Below, piece by piece: positions 1 through 7,787 of a stretch of DNA of 23,790 bases. The position numbers were made by a program, and so were the translations under genes. This stretch comes from Peptostreptococcaceae bacterium (GTDB lineage: Bacteria; Bacillota; Clostridia; Peptostreptococcales; Anaerovoracaceae): positions 1 through 23,790 of the forward strand of contig JAENWI010000004.1 of assembly GCA_016650115.1 (NCBI GenBank). The letters are read 5' to 3'. The notes beneath the pieces are model-generated. The model did not search any database. It was given only the letters and a program-made list of their open reading frames with translations, and was not told the DNA's origin. Within the stretch, counting starts at the first letter, position 1, and each line of letters begins with the position of its first letter.

Positions 1-765
1 ACAACGATTTCGGCATATCAGCTTGATCAGCTATTATCTTTATTAGAAAACACATTCAATCTGAATCATTGCATAGAAATTACAGTTGAAGCGGGTAGGC
101 CTGATACTATTTCAAAAGAGAAGCTAGAAGTTATAGCTAAACACAAAATAGAAAGAATCAGTATCAATCCCCAAACCATGAAAAATTCAACTTTGGAATT
201 AATAGGCAGGGATCATAGTGCGGAACAAATAATCGAAGCATTTGAACTTGCAAGAAAAGCGGGCATCAAAATAATAAATGCAGATCTAATTGCAGGACTT
301 CCCAAAGAGAAATGTAGCGATTTTCAAGAGACATTGCAAAAAGTTATTGAACTTGAGGCCGAAAACATTACAGTGCATACCCTTGCAGTAAAAAGGGCAT
401 CGAGACTTAAGGATATTGACAGCTTATTCCATTATAAACAAGAAGATGTGGTTTGCGAAATGCTTGATGTCGCAGAAAAAATGCTTGCGGCAAACGGATA
501 CCGCCCTTATTATTTATATAGGCAGAAGCATATGGCTGGCGGCCTTGAAAATGTGGGATATTGTAAAGATCACACAGATGGAATCTATAATATGAGAATT
601 ATGGATGAGCATCAGACAATCATTGCGCTTGGAGCAGGAGGAATTACAAAAGTCTATTTCCCTGAGGATGATAGATTAGAAAGAGTACCTAATGTATCTA
701 ATTATGAAATATATATTGAACGGATCGACAAGATGATCAAACGGAAAAAAGACAATTTGTTTTAG
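1..765 (+). CDS. hemZ: HemZ-type coproporphyrinogen III dehydrogenase (oxygen-independent, radical SAM), 5' partial
   Basis: The reading frame is open from base 1, so this is the C-terminal 254 residues of a protein that starts outside the window. The ATG at 178 lies inside a conserved stretch and is not the start. The visible part carries the HemZ/HemN-like core: ITVEAGRPDTI, then RISINPQTM, IGRDHS, and the NADLIAGLPKE strand. The SAM-cluster cysteines of this family lie further upstream and cannot be seen. Family members oxidise coproporphyrinogen III to protoporphyrinogen without oxygen, or act on related porphyrins; the HemZ subgroup is typical of Firmicutes and its exact reaction is less certain than that of HemN. 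The stop codon (763-765) overlaps the AGGAGG ribosome binding site of hisS, so the two genes are tightly coupled, an arrangement common in Clostridia. Confidence 0.88.
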   Translation, partial: TTISAYQLDQLLSLLENTFNLNHCIEITVEAGRPDTISKEKLEVIAKHKIERISINPQTMKNSTLELIGRDHSAEQIIEAFELARKAGIKIINADLIAGLPKEKCSDFQETLQKVIELEAENITVHTLAVKRASRLKDIDSLFHYKQEDVVCEMLDVAEKMLAANGYRPYYLYRQKHMAGGLENVGYCKDHTDGIYNMRIMDEHQTIIALGAGGITKVYFPEDDRLERVPNVSNYEIYIERIDKMIKRKKDNLF

Positions 766-777
766 GAGGATAAACGC

Positions 778-2031
778 ATGTTAACAAACGCACCAAAGGG
801 CACCAAAGACATTTTACCAAGCCAGGTTTATAAATGGCATTACTTAGAGAAAACTTTTGCAGATATATGTTTAAGGTATGGTTTTAAGGAAATTAGAACA
901 CCGATCTTTGAACATACTGAATTATTTACCCGAGGGGTTGGTGACACCACGGATATCGTCGAAAAACAAATGTACACTTTTGATGATTATGCAAAAAGAA
1001 GCCTTACTTTAAAGCCAGAAGGGACTGCTCCTGTCGTACGAGCATTTGTCGAACACAAACAATATGCAGAAGCCCAGCCTACAAAATATTTTTACGATAT
1101 ACCATGTTACAGATATGAAAAGCCCCAATCAGGCAGATTAAGAGAATTCCACCAATTTGGAATAGAAATTTTTGGAACCAACAATATGATGGCTGATGCT
1201 GAAGTCATCTGTTTAGGTAAAGATTTTCTGGAAGGCCTTGGTATTCAAAATATTGAGCTTAGAATCAACAGCATTGGCTGTCCCCAGTGCAGAGATGAAT
1301 ATAAAAAAGTATTGAGAGAATTTTTACAACCAAAACACGATGACCTATGCGATACCTGTAAGGGGAGATTTATAAAAAATCCATTAAGGATTCTTGACTG
1401 TAAATCAGAAGTCTGCCAGGAACTAGTGCAGGGAGCTCCAGTCATGCTAGATTATCTTTGCGAAGAATGTGCAACTGCATTTACAGAGTTAAAAACCGAT
1501 TTGAATTCCATGGATGTAGAATATATTGTTGATACTGGAATCGTCAGAGGCCTTGATTATTATACAAAAACAGCATTTGAGTTTGTTTCAAATAAAATTG
1601 GCGCACAAGGAACGGTTTGTGGCGGAGGCCGTTATGATAATTTAATTGAAGAACTTGGCGGACCGCCAATTCCAGGGGTGGGTTTTGGCCTTGGAATTGA
1701 GAGACTGCTCCTTACTTTAGAAGCGAATGATATTGAAATAGCAGAACCTCAATCAGTGGATGTATTTATTGCTATTATGGGTGATAGAGCAAAAAAATAT
1801 GGCCTTTCTCTATTAAGACAACTTCGATTAAAGGGCTTTAGTGCAGAAATGGACCTAATGGCTAGAAATTTTAAAGGTCAGTTTAAATATGCAGACAGAC
1901 TTCGTGCCAAACAAACAATAGTAATCGGGGACAATGAGCTTGATGAGGGAATGATTACCATTAAAAACATGAGTACCTCAGAACAAAGATTAATCCCAAT
2001 TGATAATATAATTGATGAATTGATAAAATAA
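778..2031 (+). CDS. hisS: Histidyl-tRNA synthetase
   Basis: Class II aminoacyl-tRNA synthetase that charges tRNA-His in the cytoplasm. At 417 residues it has normal bacterial length. Visible landmarks are the LKPEGTAPVVRA segment (about residues 78-89), motif 2 around CYRYEKPQSGRLREFHQFG (about 110-128), the histidine-binding loop GIVRGLDYYTKTAFEF in the middle, motif 3 VGFGLGIERLLLTLE, and a C-terminal anticodon-binding domain. A cysteine-rich insertion (CPQC, CDTC and following) is typical of clostridial and bacillary HisRS. The ATG at 778 follows AGGAGG (764-769) at good spacing. The gene sits 12 bp after hemZ and just before aspS. The hisS-aspS pair is normal for Firmicutes, but there is no room here for the T-box leader that often precedes it. 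Confidence 0.97.
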   Translation: MLTNAPKGTKDILPSQVYKWHYLEKTFADICLRYGFKEIRTPIFEHTELFTRGVGDTTDIVEKQMYTFDDYAKRSLTLKPEGTAPVVRAFVEHKQYAEAQPTKYFYDIPCYRYEKPQSGRLREFHQFGIEIFGTNNMMADAEVICLGKDFLEGLGIQNIELRINSIGCPQCRDEYKKVLREFLQPKHDDLCDTCKGRFIKNPLRILDCKSEVCQELVQGAPVMLDYLCEECATAFTELKTDLNSMDVEYIVDTGIVRGLDYYTKTAFEFVSNKIGAQGTVCGGGRYDNLIEELGGPPIPGVGFGLGIERLLLTLEANDIEIAEPQSVDVFIAIMGDRAKKYGLSLLRQLRLKGFSAEMDLMARNFKGQFKYADRLRAKQTIVIGDNELDEGMITIKNMSTSEQRLIPIDNIIDELIK

Positions 2032-2039
2032 CAAGAATT

Positions 2040-2043
2040 GGAG
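2040..2043 (+). promoter_or_regulatory. Ribosome binding site deciding the aspS start
   Basis: GGAG lies 6 bases before the ATG at 2050. A TTG in the same frame at 2038 would give a protein four residues longer, but this GGAG overlaps and follows that TTG, so it can only serve the ATG. This is why aspS is started at 2050. Confidence 0.7.
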
Positions 2044-2049
2044 AAATGT

Positions 2050-3819
2050 ATGAGTAATGTGTTTAAAAGAACCCATATGTGTGGTGTTTTAAGAGCTGAA
2101 AATATAGATAATGAAGTAATCCTTAATGGTTGGATACAAAAAAGAAGAAATCTGGGTGGCCTTATTTTTTGCGATGTCAGAGATAAAACAGGAATTGTAC
2201 AGGTTGTCTTTGACGATAAAATCCCGGCTGAACTCTTTGAGAAAGCAGATGGTTTAAGAGGAGAATATGTTGTTGGAATTAAGGGAACTGTTAAGGAAAG
2301 ACATTCAAAAAACCTTGAAATTCCAACAGGAGAAATTGAAATATTTGCAAATGATTTGATTATATATTCAGAAGCGGAAACGCCGCCAATATATATTAAA
2401 GATGATGATAACGTGGATGAAAACCTTAGGCTTAAATATAGATATTTAGATTTAAGAAAAAATAAGATGCAGAAAAATTTGACCTTTAGACATAATATTA
2501 CTAAAGCTACAAGGGAATATTTTGATTCACAAGGCTTTACCGAAGTTGAAACACCGATGCTTATTAATCCAACACCAGAAGGCGCAAGAGATTATCTCGT
2601 ACCAAGTAGAGTTCATCCTGGTGAGTTCTATGCACTGCCACAATCCCCGCAGATGTTTAAACAGCTGCTGATGGTTGGTGGTACAGACAAATACATGCAA
2701 ATCGTTAAATGCTTTAGAGATGAAGATTTAAGAGCGGACAGACAACCAGAATTCACCCAGATCGATTTGGAGATGTCATTTGTGGATGTGGATGATATTC
2801 TAGAAGTTCAAGAAGGATTTTTAAAAAAACTATTCAAAGATATTATGAAAGTTGACATTATCACGCCATTACCTAGAATACCATTTGATGAGGCAATGGA
2901 ACGTTACGGGAGCGATAAGCCTGATACTCGCTTTGGCTTTGAACTGAAAAAATTAAATGAACAAGTTTCCGAATCCACATTTCCTGTTTTTTTAGGTGCG
3001 CTTGCAGCAGGCGGGGACGTTAGGGGGATCAATATTGAAGGTGGCGCTGACCAATTTAGCAGAAAAGACATTGATAAATTCCAGGAATCTACTAAATCAT
3101 TCGGAGCAAAAGGGCTTGTGTGGATTAAAGTTGGGGTTGACGAAATAACTTCTTCTGTAAACAAATTTTTCAATCAAGATCAGTTGAAAGACCTTATTTC
3201 AGTGTTTTTAGCTAAACCTGGAGATCTAATATTAATCGTAGCAGACAAACCAAAAGTTGTATTTGACAGTTTGGGCTTTTTAAGGAGAGACATCGCTAAC
3301 AAAATGGGGCTCCTTGATGATTCCAAATACAATTTACTATGGGTTGTGGATTTCCCTTTATATGAATTTGATGAAGAAACCAATAAATACTTTGCAATGC
3401 ATCATCCATTCACTTCTCCAAGAATTGAAGATATTCCTATGCTTGATACAGACCCTGGCAAAGTAAAGGCAAAAGCATATGATATAATATTAAATGGAGT
3501 AGAGCTTGGCGGAGGAAGCATTAGAATCCATGATAAGAATCTGCAAAGGAAAATGTTCAATGTCCTCGGATTGTCTGATGAGGAATGTCAACGTAAGTTT
3601 GGATTCCTGCTGGAAGCCTTTAAATATGGGACTCCTCCTCATGGAGGTTTGGCATATGGACTTGACAGACTGGTAATGCTACTTTCTGGAGAGCATAGCA
3701 TCCGAGAGGTGATGGCTTTCCCTAAGAATCAGTCAGCACAATGTATGGTAAGCGAAGCACCTTCTATAGCCTCTGACGAACAATTGGAAGAGCTGGGAAT
3801 TAAACTGAGGGTTTTATGA
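2050..3819 (+). CDS. aspS: Aspartyl-tRNA synthetase
   Basis: Class IIb synthetase that charges tRNA-Asp. It is 589 residues from the ATG at 2050, the usual length of the bacterial type with the inserted GAD domain. The N-terminal OB fold (about 1-110) binds the anticodon; motif 2 is FRDEDLRADRQPEFTQID; motif 3 is GLAYGLDRLVMLLSG near the end, followed by REVMAFPK. In the OB fold the segment RRNLGGLIF has Leu35. The aligned position is Leu30 in the E. coli enzyme and His in several non-discriminating enzymes, so this looks like a discriminating AspRS that does not also charge tRNA-Asn; this is an inference from one residue. The stop overlaps the nadD start as ATGA, implying translational coupling. 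Upstream, hisS ends 18 bp before this start. Confidence 0.96.
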   Translation: MSNVFKRTHMCGVLRAENIDNEVILNGWIQKRRNLGGLIFCDVRDKTGIVQVVFDDKIPAELFEKADGLRGEYVVGIKGTVKERHSKNLEIPTGEIEIFANDLIIYSEAETPPIYIKDDDNVDENLRLKYRYLDLRKNKMQKNLTFRHNITKATREYFDSQGFTEVETPMLINPTPEGARDYLVPSRVHPGEFYALPQSPQMFKQLLMVGGTDKYMQIVKCFRDEDLRADRQPEFTQIDLEMSFVDVDDILEVQEGFLKKLFKDIMKVDIITPLPRIPFDEAMERYGSDKPDTRFGFELKKLNEQVSESTFPVFLGALAAGGDVRGINIEGGADQFSRKDIDKFQESTKSFGAKGLVWIKVGVDEITSSVNKFFNQDQLKDLISVFLAKPGDLILIVADKPKVVFDSLGFLRRDIANKMGLLDDSKYNLLWVVDFPLYEFDEETNKYFAMHHPFTSPRIEDIPMLDTDPGKVKAKAYDIILNGVELGGGSIRIHDKNLQRKMFNVLGLSDEECQRKFGFLLEAFKYGTPPHGGLAYGLDRLVMLLSGEHSIREVMAFPKNQSAQCMVSEAPSIASDEQLEELGIKLRVL

Positions 3820-4415
3820 AAATCGGAATACTTGGTGGAACTTTTGATCCTGTGCATTTTGGCCATTTAACTATAGCAAAACAGGCGATAGAAGAGTTGG
3901 GGCTTGATAAATTAATTGTTGTTCCAGCAAACCTTCAGCCATTTAAACTGGATGTTTCGGTAACAATTGGCAAGCATCGAATTGAAATGTTAAAACTTGC
4001 TTTTGAAGGCGTTGAAAAGGTGACTGTTTCTGACTATGAACTTACTCAAAACGAAGTGTCTTATACTATAAACACTTTAAATGCCTTTAAAAAAGAATAC
4101 TTTGACAGTGAAATTTGGTTTTTGTTAGGAACTGATTCTTTCCTAAAAATAGAAATCTGGAAAAATGCTAAAGACCTGTTGTCCCAATTCAATTTGATTG
4201 TGGGAGCAAGACCCGGGTATAAACAAATAGAATTAGAAAAGCAAATCAAACATTTACAAAACACTTACGGGACTACTATTTGTATGCTAAAAAATAAACG
4301 ACTTGATATTTCCTCGACTGATATCAAAAAAGAAATCAACCAAGGGAATCCGATCAAGGAATTTGTTCCTTTAGCGGTAGAAAGGTACATAACTGAATAT
4401 GCGCTCTATAAATAG
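3816..4415 (+). CDS. nadD: Nicotinate-nucleotide adenylyltransferase
   Basis: Transfers AMP from ATP to nicotinate mononucleotide to form deamido-NAD, a late shared step of NAD synthesis. The 199-residue protein has the nucleotidyltransferase signature GGTFDPVHFGH at residues 7-17 and the C-terminal SSTDIK (about 166-171), the local form of the family ISSTxIR motif with Lys for Arg. The start overlaps the aspS stop by four bases (ATGA). The 3' end overlaps yqeK by 17 bases, which is normal for the conserved nadD-yqeK pair. In many Firmicutes this pair follows obg and a yhbY-like gene; here it follows aspS instead. Confidence 0.95.
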   Translation: MKIGILGGTFDPVHFGHLTIAKQAIEELGLDKLIVVPANLQPFKLDVSVTIGKHRIEMLKLAFEGVEKVTVSDYELTQNEVSYTINTLNAFKKEYFDSEIWFLLGTDSFLKIEIWKNAKDLLSQFNLIVGARPGYKQIELEKQIKHLQNTYGTTICMLKNKRLDISSTDIKKEINQGNPIKEFVPLAVERYITEYALYK

Positions 4416-4962
4416 TTATATAGAAAGAAATTTCACCGAAAAGAGAAAACTGCATACGTTTGCGGTTTGTGACCTTGCAATTAAACTGGCAGACCATTAT
4501 GGAATAGAAAAGGGAAATGTTAAAACCGCTGCTCTTTTTCATGATATGTTTAGAGGTGTCCCGGAGCAGTCATTAAACTGTTATGTGACTCATCTTGGCT
4601 TGGACTCAAAATACTTGAATAATCCAAATCTGGCACATGGTAAAATTGCTGCAGTCGTGATGGAAAGAGATTATGGTATTACAGACAGAGATGTTATTAA
4701 TGCAGTAAGCTATCATACTACGGGAAGAGAAGCAATGTCGGAAGTAGAAAAAATCATATACATTGCTGATGCCACTGAGCCTAACAGAATTTATCCAAGC
4801 GTTGATATGCTGAGAAAATTATCATTTAATAATTTAGATAAAGCAGTTTTAGAATCTTTAAAGCATACAATTAAATATATTGAAGAAAGAGGACTTTATC
4901 TTGATAATGATACAGTTCTAGCAAAAGATTATTACATGAAGAAGGAGAGAATGAATGAATAG
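4399..4962 (+). CDS. yqeK: YqeK family HD-domain diadenosine tetraphosphatase
   Basis: A 187-residue HD-superfamily phosphohydrolase. Metal-binding residues are visible: His19 (KRKLHTF), His48-Asp49 (ALFHDMFRG), His80 (LAHGKIAA), His106 (YHTTGR) and Asp124 in YIADATEPNR. This HD pattern and the YIADxxEPNR signature identify YqeK. Its members have been shown to split Ap4A symmetrically to ADP, so the likely role is control of alarmone-like dinucleotides. It overlaps nadD by 17 bases and rsfS by 8 bases, so all three are probably translated together. The ATG at 4399 has no strong ribosome binding site, which fits translation coupled to nadD. Confidence 0.92.
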   Translation: MRSINSYIERNFTEKRKLHTFAVCDLAIKLADHYGIEKGNVKTAALFHDMFRGVPEQSLNCYVTHLGLDSKYLNNPNLAHGKIAAVVMERDYGITDRDVINAVSYHTTGREAMSEVEKIIYIADATEPNRIYPSVDMLRKLSFNNLDKAVLESLKHTIKYIEERGLYLDNDTVLAKDYYMKKERMNE

Positions 4963-5299
4963 TAGAGAAATGGCGATATTAGCAGCTAAAACATTAGACA
5001 GCAAGAAGGCTTTAGACATCATTTGCCTTGATATTGAATCAAAATCATCAATTGCCGATTATTTCATATTGGCATCGGGAGGTTCCGAAAGGCAGATTAA
5101 GGCTCTTTCAGAAGAGGTGGATGATCAGTTTGCAAAGGAAGGTCTTATAGTCAAAAGTATTGAAGGAAAAGCCAGTTCTGGTTGGATATTGCTGGATTAT
5201 GGGGATATTATTGTAAGTGTTCTCACTATTGAAATGAGAGAAAAATATAATATAGAAAAAGTATGGGGCGACTGTGAAATACTAAACTGGGAGGAATAG
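4955..5299 (+). CDS. rsfS: Ribosomal silencing factor RsfS
   Basis: A 114-residue protein of the RsfS/Iojap (DUF143) family. These bind ribosomal protein uL14 and block joining of the 30S and 50S subunits when nutrients are scarce. Family landmarks are SIADYFILASGGSERQI, then the GWILLDYGDIIVSVL strand near the C-terminus. The ATG at 4955 is preceded by GGAG (4944-4947) at 7-base spacing; another ATG at 4951 is out of frame. It overlaps the end of yqeK by 8 bases and leaves one base before leuS, whose ribosome binding site is inside the last codons of rsfS. The order nadD-yqeK-rsfS is widespread in bacteria. Confidence 0.95.
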   Translation: MNSREMAILAAKTLDSKKALDIICLDIESKSSIADYFILASGGSERQIKALSEEVDDQFAKEGLIVKSIEGKASSGWILLDYGDIIVSVLTIEMREKYNIEKVWGDCEILNWEE

Positions 5300-5300
5300 A

Positions 5301-7772
5301 ATGTTAGAAAGATATGATTTCGCTGAAATTGAAAAAAAATGGCAAAAATCCTGGGAAGATCAGGAAACCTTTAAGACAGTTGAAGATGAAAGTAAGGAAA
5401 AGTATTACGTTCTGGAAATGTTTCCTTATCCGTCAGGCAAACTTCATATGGGACATGTCAGGAATTATTCCATTGGCGATGTAATCGCTCGATTTAAAAC
5501 AATGAATAATTTTAATGTTCTTCATCCAATGGGATGGGATTCCTTTGGGCTTCCTGCAGAAAATGCAGCGATTAAAAATGGGATTCATCCAAACCTTTGG
5601 ACTTGGGCCAATATAGATGAGATGAGAAGCCAGTTAAAAGAATTAGGATTGTCTTATGACTGGAGTAGGGAGGTTGCCACTTGTCATCCTGACTATTATA
5701 AATGGATGCAATGGATATTTGTTCAATTTTTCAAAAAAGGGCTGGCTTACAAAAAGGAAAACCCCGTTAACTGGTGTCCAAGTTGTCAAACTGTACTTGC
5801 AAATGAGCAAGTGGTTGATGGAGGTTGCGAAAGATGCGGAACACTAGTTGGCAAAAAAGAGCTTTCTCAATGGTATTTTAAGATAACTGATTATGCCGAC
5901 AGACTTCTGGATAATCTAGACAATCTAGATGGATGGCCTAATAAAGTTAAAATCATGCAAAAGAATTGGATTGGCAGAAGCATTGGTGCTGAAGTTGATT
6001 TTGATATTGTTGGTTTTGACAAAAAGATGAAGATCTTCACAACAAGGCCTGATACTTTATATGGAGTGACTTACATGGTTCTTGCCCCTGAACACCCTTT
6101 CGTGAATGAATTGGTTTCCGGCTCAGAAAAAGAAGCTGAAATTAAAGCCTTCAATGAAAAACTACATCAAATGTCGGATATCGAACGTACATCAACAACT
6201 CTTGAAAAAGAAGGGGTATTTACAGGTCGATATTGTATTAATCCATTAAATAATAAGGAAGTTCCAATATTCATTGCCAATTACGTTCTAATGGATTATG
6301 GTACTGGAGCCATTATGGCGGTTCCTGCTCATGACCAAAGAGACTTTGACTTTGCAGTCAAATATAATTTGGAGATTATCCCTGTCGTTGAAACAAATGA
6401 CCCTAATATAGATATGTTGAATTTAAAGGAAGCTTTTATTGCCGAAGGTAATATGATTAATTCTGATAAGTTTAATGGGATGAACAATAAAGTAGCTATT
6501 GCCAAGTTTATTGAATATCTGGAAGAAAATAAAATTGGAAAAAAATCCATAAACTATAGACTAAGAGACTGGCTTATTTCAAGACAACGTTATTGGGGGA
6601 CACCAATTCCAATGATTCATTGTGACAAATGTGGATGGGTTCCTGAAAAAGAAGAAAACCTTCCAGTTTTACTTCCTACAGATGTTGAATTTACAGGCAA
6701 AGGAGAATCACCTTTAACAACCAGTAAAACTTTTGGAGAAACAGCTTGCCCAGAATGCGGCGGGTTAGCTCATAGAGAATTAGACACAATGGATACATTT
6801 CTAGATTCTTCCTGGTATTTTTTAAGATATACAGATCCTAAAAACCAAGAAAAAGCCTGGGATTTCAAAAATCAAAAATATTGGATGAACGTTGATCAAT
6901 ACATTGGTGGTGTAGAACATGCAATTCTTCACCTAATGTACTCAAGATTTTTTCAAATGGCCCTATATGATCTTGGTTTCGTAAGTAATGAGGAGCCGTT
7001 CAAGAATCTTCTGACCCAAGGAATGGTCATTAAAGACGGTAAAAAAATGTCAAAATCAATTGGTAATGTCGTAAGCCCTGATTTAATAATCAGTAAATAC
7101 GGTGCAGATACTGCTCGATTGTTCATCTTGTTTGCATCACCGCCAGAAAAGGAATTGGACTGGTCAGATGCGGGAGTGGAGGGCAGCTTTAGATTTTTAA
7201 ACAGAGTTCATAGACTTGTATATGAGTTGTCAGCAATTGTTCCTGCAGCACCAAAAACATACATACTTGAAACGGAAGCGGATAAGAATTTAGCTTATGT
7301 GATGAATGGTACAGTAAAAAAAGTTTCTGAAGATGTTGGTGGAAGATTTAATTTCAATACAGCAATCAGTTCTATTATGGAACTTGTGAACGAGATGTAC
7401 AAATATAAAGAAGGCGACGATATCAACCTTGGGCTGCTAAAGGTCTGTGTTGAAAATCTCGTTTTAATTCTTTCACCGTTTACTCCACATATTTGTGAAG
7501 AAATGTGGCAGCATCTTGGAAATAATGAATCGGTTTATAAAACAAACTGGCCTGTATATGATGAAGAAGCCTTGATAAAAGATACAGTTGAAATTGTAAT
7601 TCAAGTTAATGGTAAAGTTAAAGAAAAGCTTAACATAACAAACAACCTTGATAAATCAACGTTTGAAAGAATTGTAATGGAAAATGAAAAAGTAATGGCT
7701 ATTATAAGTGGCAAGGATGTAATAAAAATAATTGCAGTCCCAAACAAGCTGATTAATATAGTAGTTAAATAA
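5301..7772 (+). CDS. leuS: Leucyl-tRNA synthetase
   Basis: Class I synthetase of 823 residues, normal for the bacterial type, that charges tRNA-Leu. The HIGH-type motif appears as KLHMGH (about 47-52), and the KMSKS loop as GKKMSKSIGN (about 579-588). The CP1 editing domain, which removes mischarged amino acids, is intact by eye, with TTRPDTLYGVTY and AVPAHDQRDFDFA. Two cysteine pairs in CPSC...CERC (about 155-180), and CDKC with CPEC later, are plausible zinc sites. The anticodon-binding helical domain and C-terminal domain follow. Start at 5301 follows GGGAGG with 6 bases of spacing. There is one base between rsfS and leuS, so no T-box leader can be present directly upstream. Confidence 0.97.
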   Translation: MLERYDFAEIEKKWQKSWEDQETFKTVEDESKEKYYVLEMFPYPSGKLHMGHVRNYSIGDVIARFKTMNNFNVLHPMGWDSFGLPAENAAIKNGIHPNLWTWANIDEMRSQLKELGLSYDWSREVATCHPDYYKWMQWIFVQFFKKGLAYKKENPVNWCPSCQTVLANEQVVDGGCERCGTLVGKKELSQWYFKITDYADRLLDNLDNLDGWPNKVKIMQKNWIGRSIGAEVDFDIVGFDKKMKIFTTRPDTLYGVTYMVLAPEHPFVNELVSGSEKEAEIKAFNEKLHQMSDIERTSTTLEKEGVFTGRYCINPLNNKEVPIFIANYVLMDYGTGAIMAVPAHDQRDFDFAVKYNLEIIPVVETNDPNIDMLNLKEAFIAEGNMINSDKFNGMNNKVAIAKFIEYLEENKIGKKSINYRLRDWLISRQRYWGTPIPMIHCDKCGWVPEKEENLPVLLPTDVEFTGKGESPLTTSKTFGETACPECGGLAHRELDTMDTFLDSSWYFLRYTDPKNQEKAWDFKNQKYWMNVDQYIGGVEHAILHLMYSRFFQMALYDLGFVSNEEPFKNLLTQGMVIKDGKKMSKSIGNVVSPDLIISKYGADTARLFILFASPPEKELDWSDAGVEGSFRFLNRVHRLVYELSAIVPAAPKTYILETEADKNLAYVMNGTVKKVSEDVGGRFNFNTAISSIMELVNEMYKYKEGDDINLGLLKVCVENLVLILSPFTPHICEEMWQHLGNNESVYKTNWPVYDEEALIKDTVEIVIQVNGKVKEKLNITNNLDKSTFERIVMENEKVMAIISGKDVIKIIAVPNKLINIVVK

Positions 7773-7787
7773 TGAACAGGAGACAAA

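Noticed and set aside
178..765. ATG at 178 as the start of the first gene
   Set aside because: The frame is open to base 1 and the upstream residues match the HemZ family, so the gene continues beyond the left edge.
2007..2012. TATAAT at the end of hisS as a possible aspS promoter
   Set aside because: The matching -35 position has no similarity to consensus; AT-rich coincidence.
5246..5251. TATAAT before leuS as a possible leuS promoter
   Set aside because: No -35-like box at 15-19 bases and no TG extension; it lies in AT-rich rsfS codons.
5905..5932. Short direct repeat (ATCTAGA/ACAATCTAGA) in leuS
   Set aside because: It encodes LDNLDNLDGW, a normal local feature of LeuRS in this place.
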